Positions 18,731 to 27,489 of a stretch of DNA of 64,000 bases are shown here, piece by piece; the first letter of the stretch is position 1; the number at the start of each line of letters is the position of its first letter. Source of the stretch: CAIXZV01 sp963772565 (GTDB taxonomy: Bacteria; Chloroflexota; Limnocylindria; Limnocylindrales; CSP1-4); the NCBI GenBank assembly GCA_963772565.1, contig CAVYXU010000032.1:27335-91334 (forward strand), written 5' to 3'. The position numbers and the translations under genes are program-made. The notes under the pieces are model-generated. The model searched no databases. It was not told the DNA's origin and saw nothing but the letters and a program-made list of their open reading frames with translations.

Positions 18731-19506
18731 TCGCGAGCAACGAGCACGTCGCGCTCGGTTGGGAGGCGACCGGATCCGGTGACCCGATCCTCCTGATCCA
18801 TGGTCTCGGCTACGCCCGGTGGGGTTGGGGCCCCCTGCTGTCGGCGCTGGCGGCGCGGCATCGCGTGATCAGCTTCGACAACCGGGGGATCGGCGAGTCG
18901 TCGGTTCCCGACGGTCCGTACACCGCGGCGGAGATGGCAGGGGATGCGCTGGCCGTCATGGACGCGGCCGGCGTGGCCCGGGCGCACGTCATCGGAACGT
19001 CCCTGGGCGGGATGATCGCGCAGGAGCTGGCGATCGCGCACCCGGATCGGATCGACCGGCTCGCGCTCCTGTGCACGACCCCCGGAGCGACGCTGGGCTA
19101 TCCGATGCCCCAGCAGACCATGCGTCTCATCGCCGAGGCTCCGAGCCTGCCACCGGCAGAGGCGCTGCGGCGGTTCGTCGAGAACGCCCTCGGTCCCAGC
19201 CCGGATGCCGAGATCGTCGCGACGATCCTCCGCCACCGGCTGGCGGCGCCACAGGACCCGGCGGGCTGGGCCGCGCAGGCCGCCGCCGGCACGACCTATG
19301 ACGGCGCGGAACGGGTCAGGACGATCAACGCATCGACGCTGGTCATGGCCGGGACCGATGACATGGTCGTCGACCCGCGCAACTCGACCGTCCTCGCGGA
19401 GCATATCCCGAACGCCACGCTGACGATGATCCCGGACACCGGCCACCTGTTCTTCTGGGAGCAGCCCGATCTGGTCGCCGACGTGATCCTCGGGCATCTC
19501 GCATGA
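18727..19506 (+). CDS. Alpha/beta hydrolase
   Basis: A 259-residue alpha/beta-hydrolase with the nucleophile elbow GTSLGG (Ser92), an oxyanion-hole region IHGLG near residue 24, an Asp in GTDDMVVD near residue 212 and the catalytic His in DTGHLFF (His240). It resembles 3-oxoadipate enol-lactonase/esterase relatives. Coupled by ATGA overlaps to livM upstream and to the acyl-CoA ligase downstream, so it probably hydrolyses an ester, lactone or amide form of the imported substrate before CoA activation (inference). Confidence 0.88.
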   Translation: MIASNEHVALGWEATGSGDPILLIHGLGYARWGWGPLLSALAARHRVISFDNRGIGESSVPDGPYTAAEMAGDALAVMDAAGVARAHVIGTSLGGMIAQELAIAHPDRIDRLALLCTTPGATLGYPMPQQTMRLIAEAPSLPPAEALRRFVENALGPSPDAEIVATILRHRLAAPQDPAGWAAQAAAGTTYDGAERVRTINASTLVMAGTDDMVVDPRNSTVLAEHIPNATLTMIPDTGHLFFWEQPDLVADVILGHLA

Positions 19507-21002
19507 CCCACGACCTGACGCTCGGGATATGGATCCGCGATCGCGCCCGGATCACGCCCGACCGGACCGCGATCGTGTTCCTCGATCGGGCGGTGACGTA
19601 TCGGGAGCTGGACCGGGCCTCGTCGGACATCGCTGCCGAGCTGATCGGCCGCGGCCTGCAGCCGGGTGACCGGGTCGCCGTGCTGGCGGACAACTGCCCC
19701 GAATACGTGTCGCTGTTCTTCGCCTGCGCCAAGGCCGGCCTGATCGTGACGCTGCTCAACACGCGACTGGCGCCACCGGAGCTCGCGTTCCAGGTCGATC
19801 ACTCCGGTGCGGCGTTGCTGGTCGTCTCCGAGCGCCGCAGCGACCTGGCACGGACGGCGCTGGCGGCGGCGACCAGCCGGCCGCCCGTCCGGGTCCTCGA
19901 GGCGCCGGCCGCACCCGGCAGCGACCCGAACCTCGAGGTCCGCGACGACGACCCGCTGATGCTCGTGTACACATCGGGGACGAGCGGCCGGCCCAAGGGA
20001 GCCTTGCTGACCCACGCCAACTGCTTCTGGACCAACCTGTCGATCGATCACGTGATGGACGTCACGACCTTCGACGTCGTGCTCCAGGTCCTGCCGCAGT
20101 TCCACATCGGGGGCTGGAACGTGCAGCCGCTGCTGGCGTGGTGGAAGGGTGCCACCGTGGTCCTGGAGCCGAGCTTCGACGCCGGACGCGCGCTGTCGCT
20201 GATCGAATCGCAGCGAGTGACAACGATGATGGGCGTCCCGGCGACCTACCAGTTCATGGCGGAGCATCCGGCGTTCGCGGCGAGCGACCTGCGCTCACTG
20301 CGGATGGCGGTCGTCGGAGGCGCGCCGATGCCGGAGGCCCTGATCCGGACCTGGACGGCGCGGGGCGTCTCGCTCGTCCAGGGATACGGGCTGTCGGAGG
20401 CCGCGCCAAACGTACTCGGGCTGCCGCCCGAGTACCTGACCTCGAAGATCGGCTACGCCGGCAAGGCATATCCGCATGTCGAGGTCGCCCTGGCGGACGA
20501 GCATGGCACATTGCTCGATGGGCCGGCGACCGGCGAGCTGCTCGTGCGTGGCCCGAACGTGTTCGCCGGCTATTGGCAGGATCCAGGTGCGACGGCCGAG
20601 GCGATGCGCGGGGGATGGCTCCACACCGGCGATGTCGCCGAACGCGACGCTGACGGCTTCTACCGCATCCGCGACCGGTTGAAGGACATGTACGTCTCCG
20701 GCGGCGAGAACGTCTACCCGGCCGAGGTCGAGTCGGTCCTGGTCGCACACCCCGCCGTCGTGGAGGCCGCCGTGCTCGGAGTTCCGGACCCCCGCTGGGG
20801 CGAGACGGGCGTTGCATTCGTGGTCACCCGCACGCCGGTCGAGCCCGACGAGCTGCTGGTGTGGTGCCGGGAACGACTCGCGCGGTTCAAGATGCCGGGC
20901 ACGATCCGGTTCATCGAGCGCCTGCCGCGATCCGGGATGGGCAAGGTCGTGAAGCGTGAGCTCGCGGCCCTGATCCCGGGGGAGGGCGCGCATGTCCGCT
21001 GA
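19503..21002 (+). CDS. Acyl-CoA synthetase (AMP-forming, ANL superfamily)
   Basis: Activates a carboxylic acid to its CoA thioester through an acyl-AMP. The AMP-binding P-loop TSGTSGRPKG starts at residue 157. Later motifs are complete: QGYGLSEAAP, GELLVRGPNVFAGYW, the hinge-region GWLHTGDVAERDADGFYRIRD and the C-terminal catalytic lysine in GKVVKRELA. 499 residues. Chain-length or aromatic specificity cannot be read. The gene overlaps the hydrolase by 4 nt and the TetR gene by 11 nt, so ligase and regulator are co-expressed with the transporter. Confidence 0.93.
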   Translation: MTHDLTLGIWIRDRARITPDRTAIVFLDRAVTYRELDRASSDIAAELIGRGLQPGDRVAVLADNCPEYVSLFFACAKAGLIVTLLNTRLAPPELAFQVDHSGAALLVVSERRSDLARTALAAATSRPPVRVLEAPAAPGSDPNLEVRDDDPLMLVYTSGTSGRPKGALLTHANCFWTNLSIDHVMDVTTFDVVLQVLPQFHIGGWNVQPLLAWWKGATVVLEPSFDAGRALSLIESQRVTTMMGVPATYQFMAEHPAFAASDLRSLRMAVVGGAPMPEALIRTWTARGVSLVQGYGLSEAAPNVLGLPPEYLTSKIGYAGKAYPHVEVALADEHGTLLDGPATGELLVRGPNVFAGYWQDPGATAEAMRGGWLHTGDVAERDADGFYRIRDRLKDMYVSGGENVYPAEVESVLVAHPAVVEAAVLGVPDPRWGETGVAFVVTRTPVEPDELLVWCRERLARFKMPGTIRFIERLPRSGMGKVVKRELAALIPGEGAHVR

Positions 21003-21630
21003 GCCGGTTCCCGGCGAGGGCCCCCCGCTGCTCGCGACCGATGGAGCGCCGCTGTCCTCGCGCGGCCTGCGCACGCGCCGGCGACTCCTCGATGCCGCCG
21101 AGGAGGCCTTCGCCACCTACGGCTGGGAGGTGGCCTCCATCGTCAAGATCACCGAGGGGGCCGGGGTCAGCCAGGGAACGTTCTACCGCTACTTCGTGTC
21201 CAAGCAGGCGATCTTCGACGAGCTCGTGGACGACCTCAACCGACGCGTTCGTCACGCCATGGCGGAAGGCGCGGGGCGCGGTGGCACGAGGGCGGAGGCA
21301 GAGCAATACGGGTTCGAGGCGTACTTCCGGTTCACCGCGGAGCACCCTGGGCTGTACCGGGTCATCCGTCAGGCCGAGTTTGCTTCGCCGCGCGCGCTCC
21401 AGCGCCACTACGACCGGATCGCCGCGGGATATGGGCAGGCACTCGCCCGGAGCATGGAAGCGGGCGAGATCGCCCGCGCCGATCCCGAGGTCCTCGCCTA
21501 TGCGTTGATGGGCATCGGCGAGCTGATCGGCATGCGCTGGATCCTGTGGAACGAGGCCGCCGCCGTGCCGCCGGCGGTGATCGACGACATGATGCGGTTC
21601 ATCCGACGCGGCCTGGGGGCCGAGACGTGA
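20992..21630 (+). CDS. TetR family transcriptional regulator
   Basis: A 212-residue repressor-type protein. Residues about 22-75 form the TetR N-terminal HTH (RRRLLDAAEEAFATYGWEVASIVKITEGAGVSQGTFYRYFVSKQAIFDELV). The C-terminal domain would bind an effector, plausibly the acyl-CoA made by the preceding ligase. It lies inside the operon, overlapping both neighbours, so autoregulation of the operon is likely. No matching operator was recognised near 14011. Confidence 0.92.
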   Translation: MSAEPVPGEGPPLLATDGAPLSSRGLRTRRRLLDAAEEAFATYGWEVASIVKITEGAGVSQGTFYRYFVSKQAIFDELVDDLNRRVRHAMAEGAGRGGTRAEAEQYGFEAYFRFTAEHPGLYRVIRQAEFASPRALQRHYDRIAAGYGQALARSMEAGEIARADPEVLAYALMGIGELIGMRWILWNEAAAVPPAVIDDMMRFIRRGLGAET

Positions 21631-22631
21631 GGCGGGTTGGGATCGCGGGGACGGCCGGCTACCTTCCCGAGCGATGGATGACGGCTGCCGAGATTTCGGC
21701 CCGATCGGGGATCCCGGAAGCGGTGCTCGTCGATCGGTTCGGTCTGCGCGGCAAGCACATCGCCGCGCCCGACGAGCACGTGACCGACATGTCCGTGGCT
21801 GCGGCGGAGCGGCTGTTCGTCGAGCAGGCCGTGGACCCCCTGTCGCTCGACGCCGTCGTGTACTTCGGGTCGAGCTTCAAGGACTACCAGGTGTGGCAGG
21901 CCGCGCCGCACATCGCGCACCGACTGGGCGCGAGCCGCGCCTTTGCGCTCGAGCTGGACTACGTGTCGTGCGGGGCCCCGGTCGCGGTCCGCGTCGTCCG
22001 CGATCTGCTGCGCGCGGAGCCGGAGCTCAACCGCATCCTCGCGGTGGCCGCCAGCCGGGAGTCGTACCTGCTCGACTACGACAACCCCAGCAGCCGGTTC
22101 ATGTTCAACTTCGGTGATGGAGCCGTCGCCGCGCTGTTCGTGGCCGGCAGCGGAGGACACGAGGTGCTCGGCGCGCACATGATCGTCGACGGATCGTTCT
22201 CGCTCGACGTCAAGGTCCCCGCCGGCGGCTCGGTCGAGCCGGCGACGCTCGAGAGTGTCACTGGTCGCCGACACTTCCTCGACGTGCCCGACGCCGCCGC
22301 GATGAAGGCGCGGCTCGATCCGGTCAGCGTGCCCAACTTCGTCGCGGTGGCCAGCCGTGCGGTCAAGCAGTCGGGCGCCTCGCTGTCGGAGGTCGCGCTG
22401 TTGTGCGGGATCCACATGAAGCGATCGATCCACGAGGAGATCTGCGGTGCCCTGGGGCTGTCGCCGGACCGCGCGATGTACCTCGACGACACGGGCCACA
22501 TGAGCGGCGTGGACCCGATCCTGGCGCTCGACCGCGCCGCGCGGGCCGGCCGGATCGAGCCGGGCGACCTCGTGCTGCTGCTCGCCGCCGGGACCGGCTA
22601 CACCTGGGCCGCCGCGTGCGTCCGATGGTAG
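21627..22631 (+). CDS. FabH-like 3-oxoacyl-ACP synthase III family protein
   Basis: A thiolase-fold condensing or acyl-transfer enzyme, 334 residues, starting at GTG 21627 in a GTGA overlap with the TetR stop. The catalytic Cys115 is in DYVSCGAPVA and the first His is His263 in CGIHMKRS. Where FabH has Asn (YGNTSAAS) this protein has His291 (TGHMSGVD), giving a Cys-His-His set. The C-terminal LLLAAGTGYTWAAACVRW is typical of a FabH-like subfamily known in other high-GC bacteria. It probably uses acyl-CoA, in line with the co-transcribed ligase; the reaction is not known. Confidence 0.85.
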   Translation: MRRVGIAGTAGYLPERWMTAAEISARSGIPEAVLVDRFGLRGKHIAAPDEHVTDMSVAAAERLFVEQAVDPLSLDAVVYFGSSFKDYQVWQAAPHIAHRLGASRAFALELDYVSCGAPVAVRVVRDLLRAEPELNRILAVAASRESYLLDYDNPSSRFMFNFGDGAVAALFVAGSGGHEVLGAHMIVDGSFSLDVKVPAGGSVEPATLESVTGRRHFLDVPDAAAMKARLDPVSVPNFVAVASRAVKQSGASLSEVALLCGIHMKRSIHEEICGALGLSPDRAMYLDDTGHMSGVDPILALDRAARAGRIEPGDLVLLLAAGTGYTWAAACVRW

Positions 22632-22678
22632 GTGGGCCGGAAGCACCCGACGCCCGCCCGCCTCGCGACGGATCGGCC

Positions 22679-23428
22679 TCAGGGGTGGCTGGCCCCCACG
22701 CTGTAGCCACCACAGACGAACAGCACCTGGCCGGTCATGTACGACGCGTCGTCCGAGGCGAGGAACGCCGCAGCCGCGGCGACGTCCTCGGGCTGGCCCG
22801 CGCGACCCAGCGGGACGGCACCGATGACCTTGTCGAACACCTCGGGGGGCATGGCCCGGGTCATCGCCGTATCGATGAACCCGGGTGCGATCGCGTTGAC
22901 GGTGACGCCCGCGCGCGCCATCTCGAGCGCGAGCGTCCGGGTCAGCCCGATCACGCCCGCCTTTGACGCGGCGTAGTTCACCTGGCCGAAGTTGCCGAGG
23001 TAGGACGTGCTGGAGAGGTTGATGATGCGACCCGTCGGCCCCGCTTCGAGCAGGTATCCCTGGGCGGCCTTGCACGTGTTCCAGACACCCGTCAGGTTGA
23101 CCCGGATCACCTCGTCCCACTCGGTGACATCCATCTTGCGCAGCGTGCGGTCGCGGGTGATCCCGGCGTTGTTGACGACGATGTCGAGGCGCCCCAGATC
23201 CTCGCGCACCTGGCGCACGGTTCCGCTCATCCGGTCGAGGTCGGCGACGTCGGTCGCGTATCCCCGTGCAAGCGGCATTGCGCCGGCCGCCGCGTCCGCC
23301 GCGTCCTGCGTCACATCGGCGATCGCCACCAGCGCCCCTTCGTCGGCAAGGCGTCGCGCGATGGCTGCGCCGATCCCTCTTCCACCGCCGGTCACCAGCG
23401 CAACCCGTCCGTCCAAGCGCCGCTCCAT
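22679..23428 (-). CDS. FabG-like short-chain dehydrogenase/reductase
   Basis: A classical SDR of 249 residues that most resembles 3-oxoacyl-ACP/acetoacetyl-CoA reductases. Cofactor loop TGGGRGIG (residues 13-20), NNAG at 86-89, catalytic Ser near 139-140 and Y152-x3-K156 (YAASK). A Cys- and Gly-containing C-terminus (GQVLFVCGGYSVGASHP) is usual for the family. It converges on the FabH-like gene, 48 nt away, and is divergent from the epimerase gene. Function in beta-oxidation or polyester metabolism is possible. Confidence 0.9.
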   Translation of the reverse strand: MERRLDGRVALVTGGGRGIGAAIARRLADEGALVAIADVTQDAADAAAGAMPLARGYATDVADLDRMSGTVRQVREDLGRLDIVVNNAGITRDRTLRKMDVTEWDEVIRVNLTGVWNTCKAAQGYLLEAGPTGRIINLSSTSYLGNFGQVNYAASKAGVIGLTRTLALEMARAGVTVNAIAPGFIDTAMTRAMPPEVFDKVIGAVPLGRAGQPEDVAAAAAFLASDDASYMTGQVLFVCGGYSVGASHP

Positions 23429-23506
23429 GCTTCCTCCTCAGTGCCGCCAGTCAATCGAGATGTCACTGCAATTGTTCGCGATCCGGGAAGTGAACGGAGG
23501 TCGACC

Positions 23507-24469
23507 TTGCGAGCCCTCATAACCGGCGGCAGCGGATTCCTCGGTGCCCACCTTGCGCGGGCGCTGCACGCGCGTGGCGACGCCGTGACGTGCCTCGACG
23601 CGGCGCCGCGATCGCCGCTCCTCGATGACCTGCCCGCGATCGGAACCATCCGCGCGGACGTCGGGTCGTGGGCCGAGGTGCTGCATGCGGTCCGGGAAAC
23701 ACGCCCCGAGACCGTGTTCCACGCGGCCGGCATCCTGTCGGCATCCGCGGAGGCGCGTCCACAGGCGGCCTACCACGCCAACGCGACCGGGACCTATAAC
23801 ATCCTCGAGGCCGCGGCGCTGCTGGGGATCGCCCGGGTCGTGTTCACGTCGACGATCGCCACCTACGGCCCCGGTGTCGGCAAGACGGTGAACGAGGAGA
23901 CGGCCCAGCGGCCGACCACGATGTACGGCGTCACCAAGGCGTTCGGCGAGAACCTGGGCGACTACTACTGGCGCCGGTTCGGCGTCGACTTCCGCGGGGT
24001 CCGCCTGCCATCGGTCATCGGCGCCGGCCGCGGCCCGGGCGGGGCGTCCGCGTACTCGAGCCTGGTGGTCTCCGAGGCCGCGGCCGGCCGGGCGTACACC
24101 GTGCCCGTCGAGGAGGGCACCCGGATCCCCCTGCTGTACGTCGACGATGCCGTGGCCGCCCTGATCGGGATCAGCGAGGCGGACAATTCGCGACTGCGCC
24201 GGCGGAACTATGGCGTCGCGGGGATCTCCCCGTCGGCAGGGGAGCTGGTGGAGGCGATCAGGCGGGAGGTTCCCGACGCCGACCTTCAATTTCAGCCCGA
24301 TCGTGAGCTGCTTGCGATCGTCGAGACCTGGCCGGAAGTCCTCGATGCGAGCGAGGCTCGGGATGATTGGGGCTGGACCTCGCGATATGACCTCGCGGCG
24401 ACGGTGCGGGCCTTCGTTGTGGAGACTCGCACCCATCCGAACTGGATCGGCCCCACCGCCCGGGGCTGA
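23507..24469 (+). CDS. NAD-dependent epimerase/dehydratase (extended SDR)
   Basis: A 320-residue extended SDR. The start is TTG 23507, supported by GGAGG (23496-23500) 6 nt upstream and by the protein then beginning MRALITGGSGFLG, with the NAD loop at residues 7-13. Catalytic Thr/Ser in VFTSTIATYGPG and YGVTK (YxxxK). The organisation resembles UDP-glucose epimerase/L-threonine dehydrogenase relatives. Divergent from the FabG-like gene; probably a separate transcription unit. Confidence 0.85.
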   Translation: MRALITGGSGFLGAHLARALHARGDAVTCLDAAPRSPLLDDLPAIGTIRADVGSWAEVLHAVRETRPETVFHAAGILSASAEARPQAAYHANATGTYNILEAAALLGIARVVFTSTIATYGPGVGKTVNEETAQRPTTMYGVTKAFGENLGDYYWRRFGVDFRGVRLPSVIGAGRGPGGASAYSSLVVSEAAAGRAYTVPVEEGTRIPLLYVDDAVAALIGISEADNSRLRRRNYGVAGISPSAGELVEAIRREVPDADLQFQPDRELLAIVETWPEVLDASEARDDWGWTSRYDLAATVRAFVVETRTHPNWIGPTARG

Positions 24470-24524
24470 TTCGCGCCCGTCGGGTCCCGCGGCCGTCGCA
24501 CGTTCATGCACGACGCGCCGCCGG

Positions 24525-25649
24525 TCAGCGGGGCGTGACGGCAACCTCGCTCGCGCCGCCCAGGACCTCGATCTCGTACCGGTCCGGGCGGTCGGGGAAG
24601 CCATCGCCGACGAACCGCTGGTCGCCGCCGACCGTCGACCGCCGCTGGGCATCGAGTCGGAGGCGCGAGACGCCGCCGGCGACCCGAAGCGCGACCGGAA
24701 CATCCCCGGGGCGCCGGAAGCGGGCGCTGCTGACCACGCCGCCGATGCGTATGGCCGCCGTCCCGGACGGCGTCGGCAGGTCGAGCCGGATGTGGTTCGC
24801 GCCGCCCGCGACGTCCAGTCGCTCCAGGGCGATCCCGTCGAAGGTGCCGGTGAGGTCGGTGATGCCGCCCTCGAGCTCGATGGTCCAGGGGATCGATCCG
24901 TTGAGCGTCAGCCGAGCCTTCCGGCTCGAGAACGCATCGATCGCCTGCCGCCGATAGCGGACCGTGACCGTCCCCCCCGAGGCGCGAACGTCCGGGCGCG
25001 GTCCGTCGAACGACGCCGTCACCAGCTCGCCCCCCGTGGTCGCGCCGGCAAACTCGAGCCGTGACGCGCTCGTCTCCATGATCATCCGGGCGGTCGCCCG
25101 GGGACCCAGCGGCGCGACGTTGAGTGCGAGGCGCGGCGCCCCAGAGATGAACACGAGGCGGCCGCGTGCCATCCCGCCGAGCGGCGCCCGGAACTCGCCG
25201 CCCACGAAGCCGCCGCGGGTGTCGGCGCTCAGCCGCGCCGTCGCATCGGCAACGATCCGGCCCGCCGCCGCGATGAAGTCAGTCACCGCCGCTCTGTCCC
25301 CGGCCGGATGCTTTTCCAGTGCGCCGGCGAGCGCGGCGTCGAGGGGGGACAGGAGGTCCGCCACCCGGGCTGTCCGCGCCTCGACCGGGTGGACCCCGAC
25401 GCTCCGCCGGTCGGCCGGATCGGGCCGGCGCTGCACGAAGCCGCCCTTCTCGAGACGGTCGACGACGCCGGTGACGGCGCCCGTGGTGAGCCCCGACAGG
25501 GAAGCCAGCCGACCCGGCGTCATGCCCGGCTCGGCGATCACGAGCTCGAGGCATCGCAGGTCCGTGGGGTTCAGCCCGAGCTGGGCCGCGAGCGCCTCAT
25601 CGAATCCGGCGCTGCGAACTGCTTGACGGATGGTGCTGATGTCGCTCAT
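24525..25649 (-). CDS. MarR-type HTH protein fused to a toastrack-like beta domain
   Basis: 374 residues in two parts. Residues about 1-130 are a MarR winged helix (LNPTDLRCLELVIAEPGMTPGRLASLSGLTTGAVTGVVDRLEKGGFVQRRPDPADRRS), including the wing with DPADRR. From about residue 150 the rest is Gly-rich and beta-stranded with repeated short amphipathic strands (GGITDLTGTFDGIALERLDVAGGANHIRLDLPTPSG), like DUF4097/toastrack domains of envelope-stress proteins. No membrane segment or signal is seen, so the beta domain is cytoplasmic. The gene is divergent from a DrrAB-like exporter, with a 19-bp inverted repeat between them. Likely the exporter's repressor; the beta domain may sense the ligand. Confidence 0.85.
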   Translation of the reverse strand: MSDISTIRQAVRSAGFDEALAAQLGLNPTDLRCLELVIAEPGMTPGRLASLSGLTTGAVTGVVDRLEKGGFVQRRPDPADRRSVGVHPVEARTARVADLLSPLDAALAGALEKHPAGDRAAVTDFIAAAGRIVADATARLSADTRGGFVGGEFRAPLGGMARGRLVFISGAPRLALNVAPLGPRATARMIMETSASRLEFAGATTGGELVTASFDGPRPDVRASGGTVTVRYRRQAIDAFSSRKARLTLNGSIPWTIELEGGITDLTGTFDGIALERLDVAGGANHIRLDLPTPSGTAAIRIGGVVSSARFRRPGDVPVALRVAGGVSRLRLDAQRRSTVGGDQRFVGDGFPDRPDRYEIEVLGGASEVAVTPR

Positions 25650-25657
25650 GATGCAAA

Positions 25658-25676
25658 TATCTTAGCACACAAGATA
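25658..25676. promoter_or_regulatory. Putative MarR operator
   Basis: A perfect inverted repeat TATCTT-agcacac-AAGATA in the 40-nt gap between the divergent MarR-fusion (start 25649) and ABC ATPase (start 25690). MarR proteins commonly bind 6-bp arms of this AT-rich type. It lies 8 nt from the MarR start, so binding should block both genes. Confidence 0.7.
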
Positions 25677-25689
25677 CTTAGGAGAACCG

Positions 25690-26682
25690 ATGATCGGTCG
25701 CGATCATACACCCCCGCACGGGGCGATCGAGGCGCGTGACCTCGTGAAGACGTACCCGGGCGATATTCGGGCCGTCGACGGGATCAGCCTCGACATCCCG
25801 TCAGGGTCCGTGTTCGGCATCCTCGGTCCGAATGGGGCAGGGAAGTCCACGGTGGTCAGGATCCTCTCGACGCTGTCACGTCCGACGTCCGGCGCCGCCT
25901 GGGTCGCCGGGCACGACGTGCTGCGCCATCCGGATCGCGTCCGCCGGTCGATCGGCGTCGTCGGGCAGCAGTCGGCGGTGGATGCCGATGCGACCGGTCG
26001 CGAGAACCTCCTGCTCCAGGGCCGGCTGTACGGCATCGACGGCCGGGAGCTGCGTGGCCGGATCGACGGGCTGCTCGAGCGTTTCGACCTCGCGGATGCG
26101 GCGAACCGGCTTGTCAGCACCTGGTCGGGCGGCATGCGCCGCAAGCTCGATGTCGCCATGGGGCTCATCAACCGGCCGAGCGTCCTGTTCCTCGACGAGC
26201 CCACCACCGGGCTCGATCCCGACGCCCGCGCCCGCCTGTGGTCGGAGATCGAGACGCTGTCGCGCGACGGCGGGCTCGCCATCCTGCTGACCACGCACTA
26301 CCTCGAGGAGGCCGACCGGCTGGCCCGGCGCCTGGCCATCGTCGACCACGGCCGGATCGTTGCCGAGGGGGCGCCCGACGACCTCAAGGCCGAGCTCCGG
26401 GGCGACGCGATCCACATCGACCTGGGCGGGCTCGAGGACGGGCCCGGTGCAGCCTCGGTGCTCAGCCGCATCGACGGCATCACCGGTCCCCTCCTGCAGG
26501 GCACCCGCGTGTCGGCGCGCGCCGATCGCGCCGCCGCTCGCGTGCCCGCCGTCCTGTCGGCGCTCGATGGCGCAGGGATCATCGTCACCGCCGTGACCGT
26601 CGCGCGCCCATCGCTCGACGACGTCTACCTGCGCCACACTGGCCGGTCGTACCGGCCCGATGCCCTGGAGGCCGCCCGATGA
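25690..26682 (+). CDS. Drug-exporter-type ABC transporter ATP-binding protein (DrrA-like)
   Basis: ATPase of a two-gene exporter, 330 residues. Walker A GPNGAGKS (residues 46-53), the DrrA-type signature WSGGMRRKLD, Walker B VLFLDEPTTGLDP and switch His in LTTHYLEEAD. A C-terminal extension of about 90 residues (ends RSYRPDALEAAR) is typical of DrrA-like subunits. AGGAG (25680-25684) precedes the ATG. ATGA overlap with the permease. Under the presumed control of the divergent MarR fusion. Confidence 0.93.
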   Translation: MIGRDHTPPHGAIEARDLVKTYPGDIRAVDGISLDIPSGSVFGILGPNGAGKSTVVRILSTLSRPTSGAAWVAGHDVLRHPDRVRRSIGVVGQQSAVDADATGRENLLLQGRLYGIDGRELRGRIDGLLERFDLADAANRLVSTWSGGMRRKLDVAMGLINRPSVLFLDEPTTGLDPDARARLWSEIETLSRDGGLAILLTTHYLEEADRLARRLAIVDHGRIVAEGAPDDLKAELRGDAIHIDLGGLEDGPGAASVLSRIDGITGPLLQGTRVSARADRAAARVPAVLSALDGAGIIVTAVTVARPSLDDVYLRHTGRSYRPDALEAAR

Positions 26683-27455
26683 CTGCCATCGCACAGACCG
26701 CCTACGTCTCCGGCCGCCACCTGCGGTGGTTCGTTCGCCAGCCATGGTTCGTCCTGATGGCGATCATCCAGCCCGTGATCTGGCTGCTCCTGTTCGGGGC
26801 GCTGTTCCAGAACGTGACCCAGATCCCGGGCTTCGCGGCGGGTGGCAGCTATCTCGACTATCTCATCCCGGGCGTGCTGGTGATGACCGCGCTGTTCTCG
26901 TGCGGCTGGAGCGGCATGTCGATCATCGAGGACCTCGATCGATCGATCATCGACCGGATGCTGGTCACGCCGATCCACCGGAGCGCGATCATCAGCGGCC
27001 TCACCATCTACCAGCTGGTGTCGCTGCTGATCCAGGCCACGATCATCGGCGGCTTGGCGCTTCTGCTGGGCGCCCACTTCGACGGCGGCCTGCTCGGCTT
27101 TCTCGCGCTGACCGCGTGCGCGATGCTGGTGGGTGCGGCCGTCGCATCGTTCTCGGATGCCATGGCGCTCACCCTGCGCCAGCGCGAGTCCGTCATCGGG
27201 ATCAATACCCTGATGACGCTGCCGCTCACGTTCCTGTCGGCCGCGTTCCTGCCACTCGGGCTCGCACCCGACTGGATCCGGACAGTGGCGCTGTTCAACC
27301 CGGTCAACTGGGCGGTCGAGGCCGGTCGAGAGGCGATGACCTCGACGCCCGACTGGTCCATCGTGCTGCCGCGAATGGCCGCCCTGCTCGTCCTCGCGCT
27401 GCTCGCAACGGCGTGGGCAACGCGCACGTTCAGGTCCTACCAGCGCTCGATCTGA
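26679..27455 (+). CDS. ABC-2 type exporter permease (DrrB-like)
   Basis: Membrane partner of the preceding ATPase: 258 residues with six hydrophobic segments and the ABC-2 features of DrrB proteins (an N-terminal amphipathic RHLRWFVRQPWF helix, the SIIEDLDRSIIDRMLVTPIHRSAIISG loop, and the LPLTFLSAAFLPLGLAPDWIRTVALFNPVNW segment near the end). Substrate unknown; DrrAB-like pairs often export lipophilic drugs or lipids. Converges on the ABC-2 permease gene at 27490. Confidence 0.92.
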   Translation: MTAIAQTAYVSGRHLRWFVRQPWFVLMAIIQPVIWLLLFGALFQNVTQIPGFAAGGSYLDYLIPGVLVMTALFSCGWSGMSIIEDLDRSIIDRMLVTPIHRSAIISGLTIYQLVSLLIQATIIGGLALLLGAHFDGGLLGFLALTACAMLVGAAVASFSDAMALTLRQRESVIGINTLMTLPLTFLSAAFLPLGLAPDWIRTVALFNPVNWAVEAGREAMTSTPDWSIVLPRMAALLVLALLATAWATRTFRSYQRSI

Positions 27456-27489
27456 GGGAGGGGTCAAACCGTGGCGTCAGCGCGTGGCG

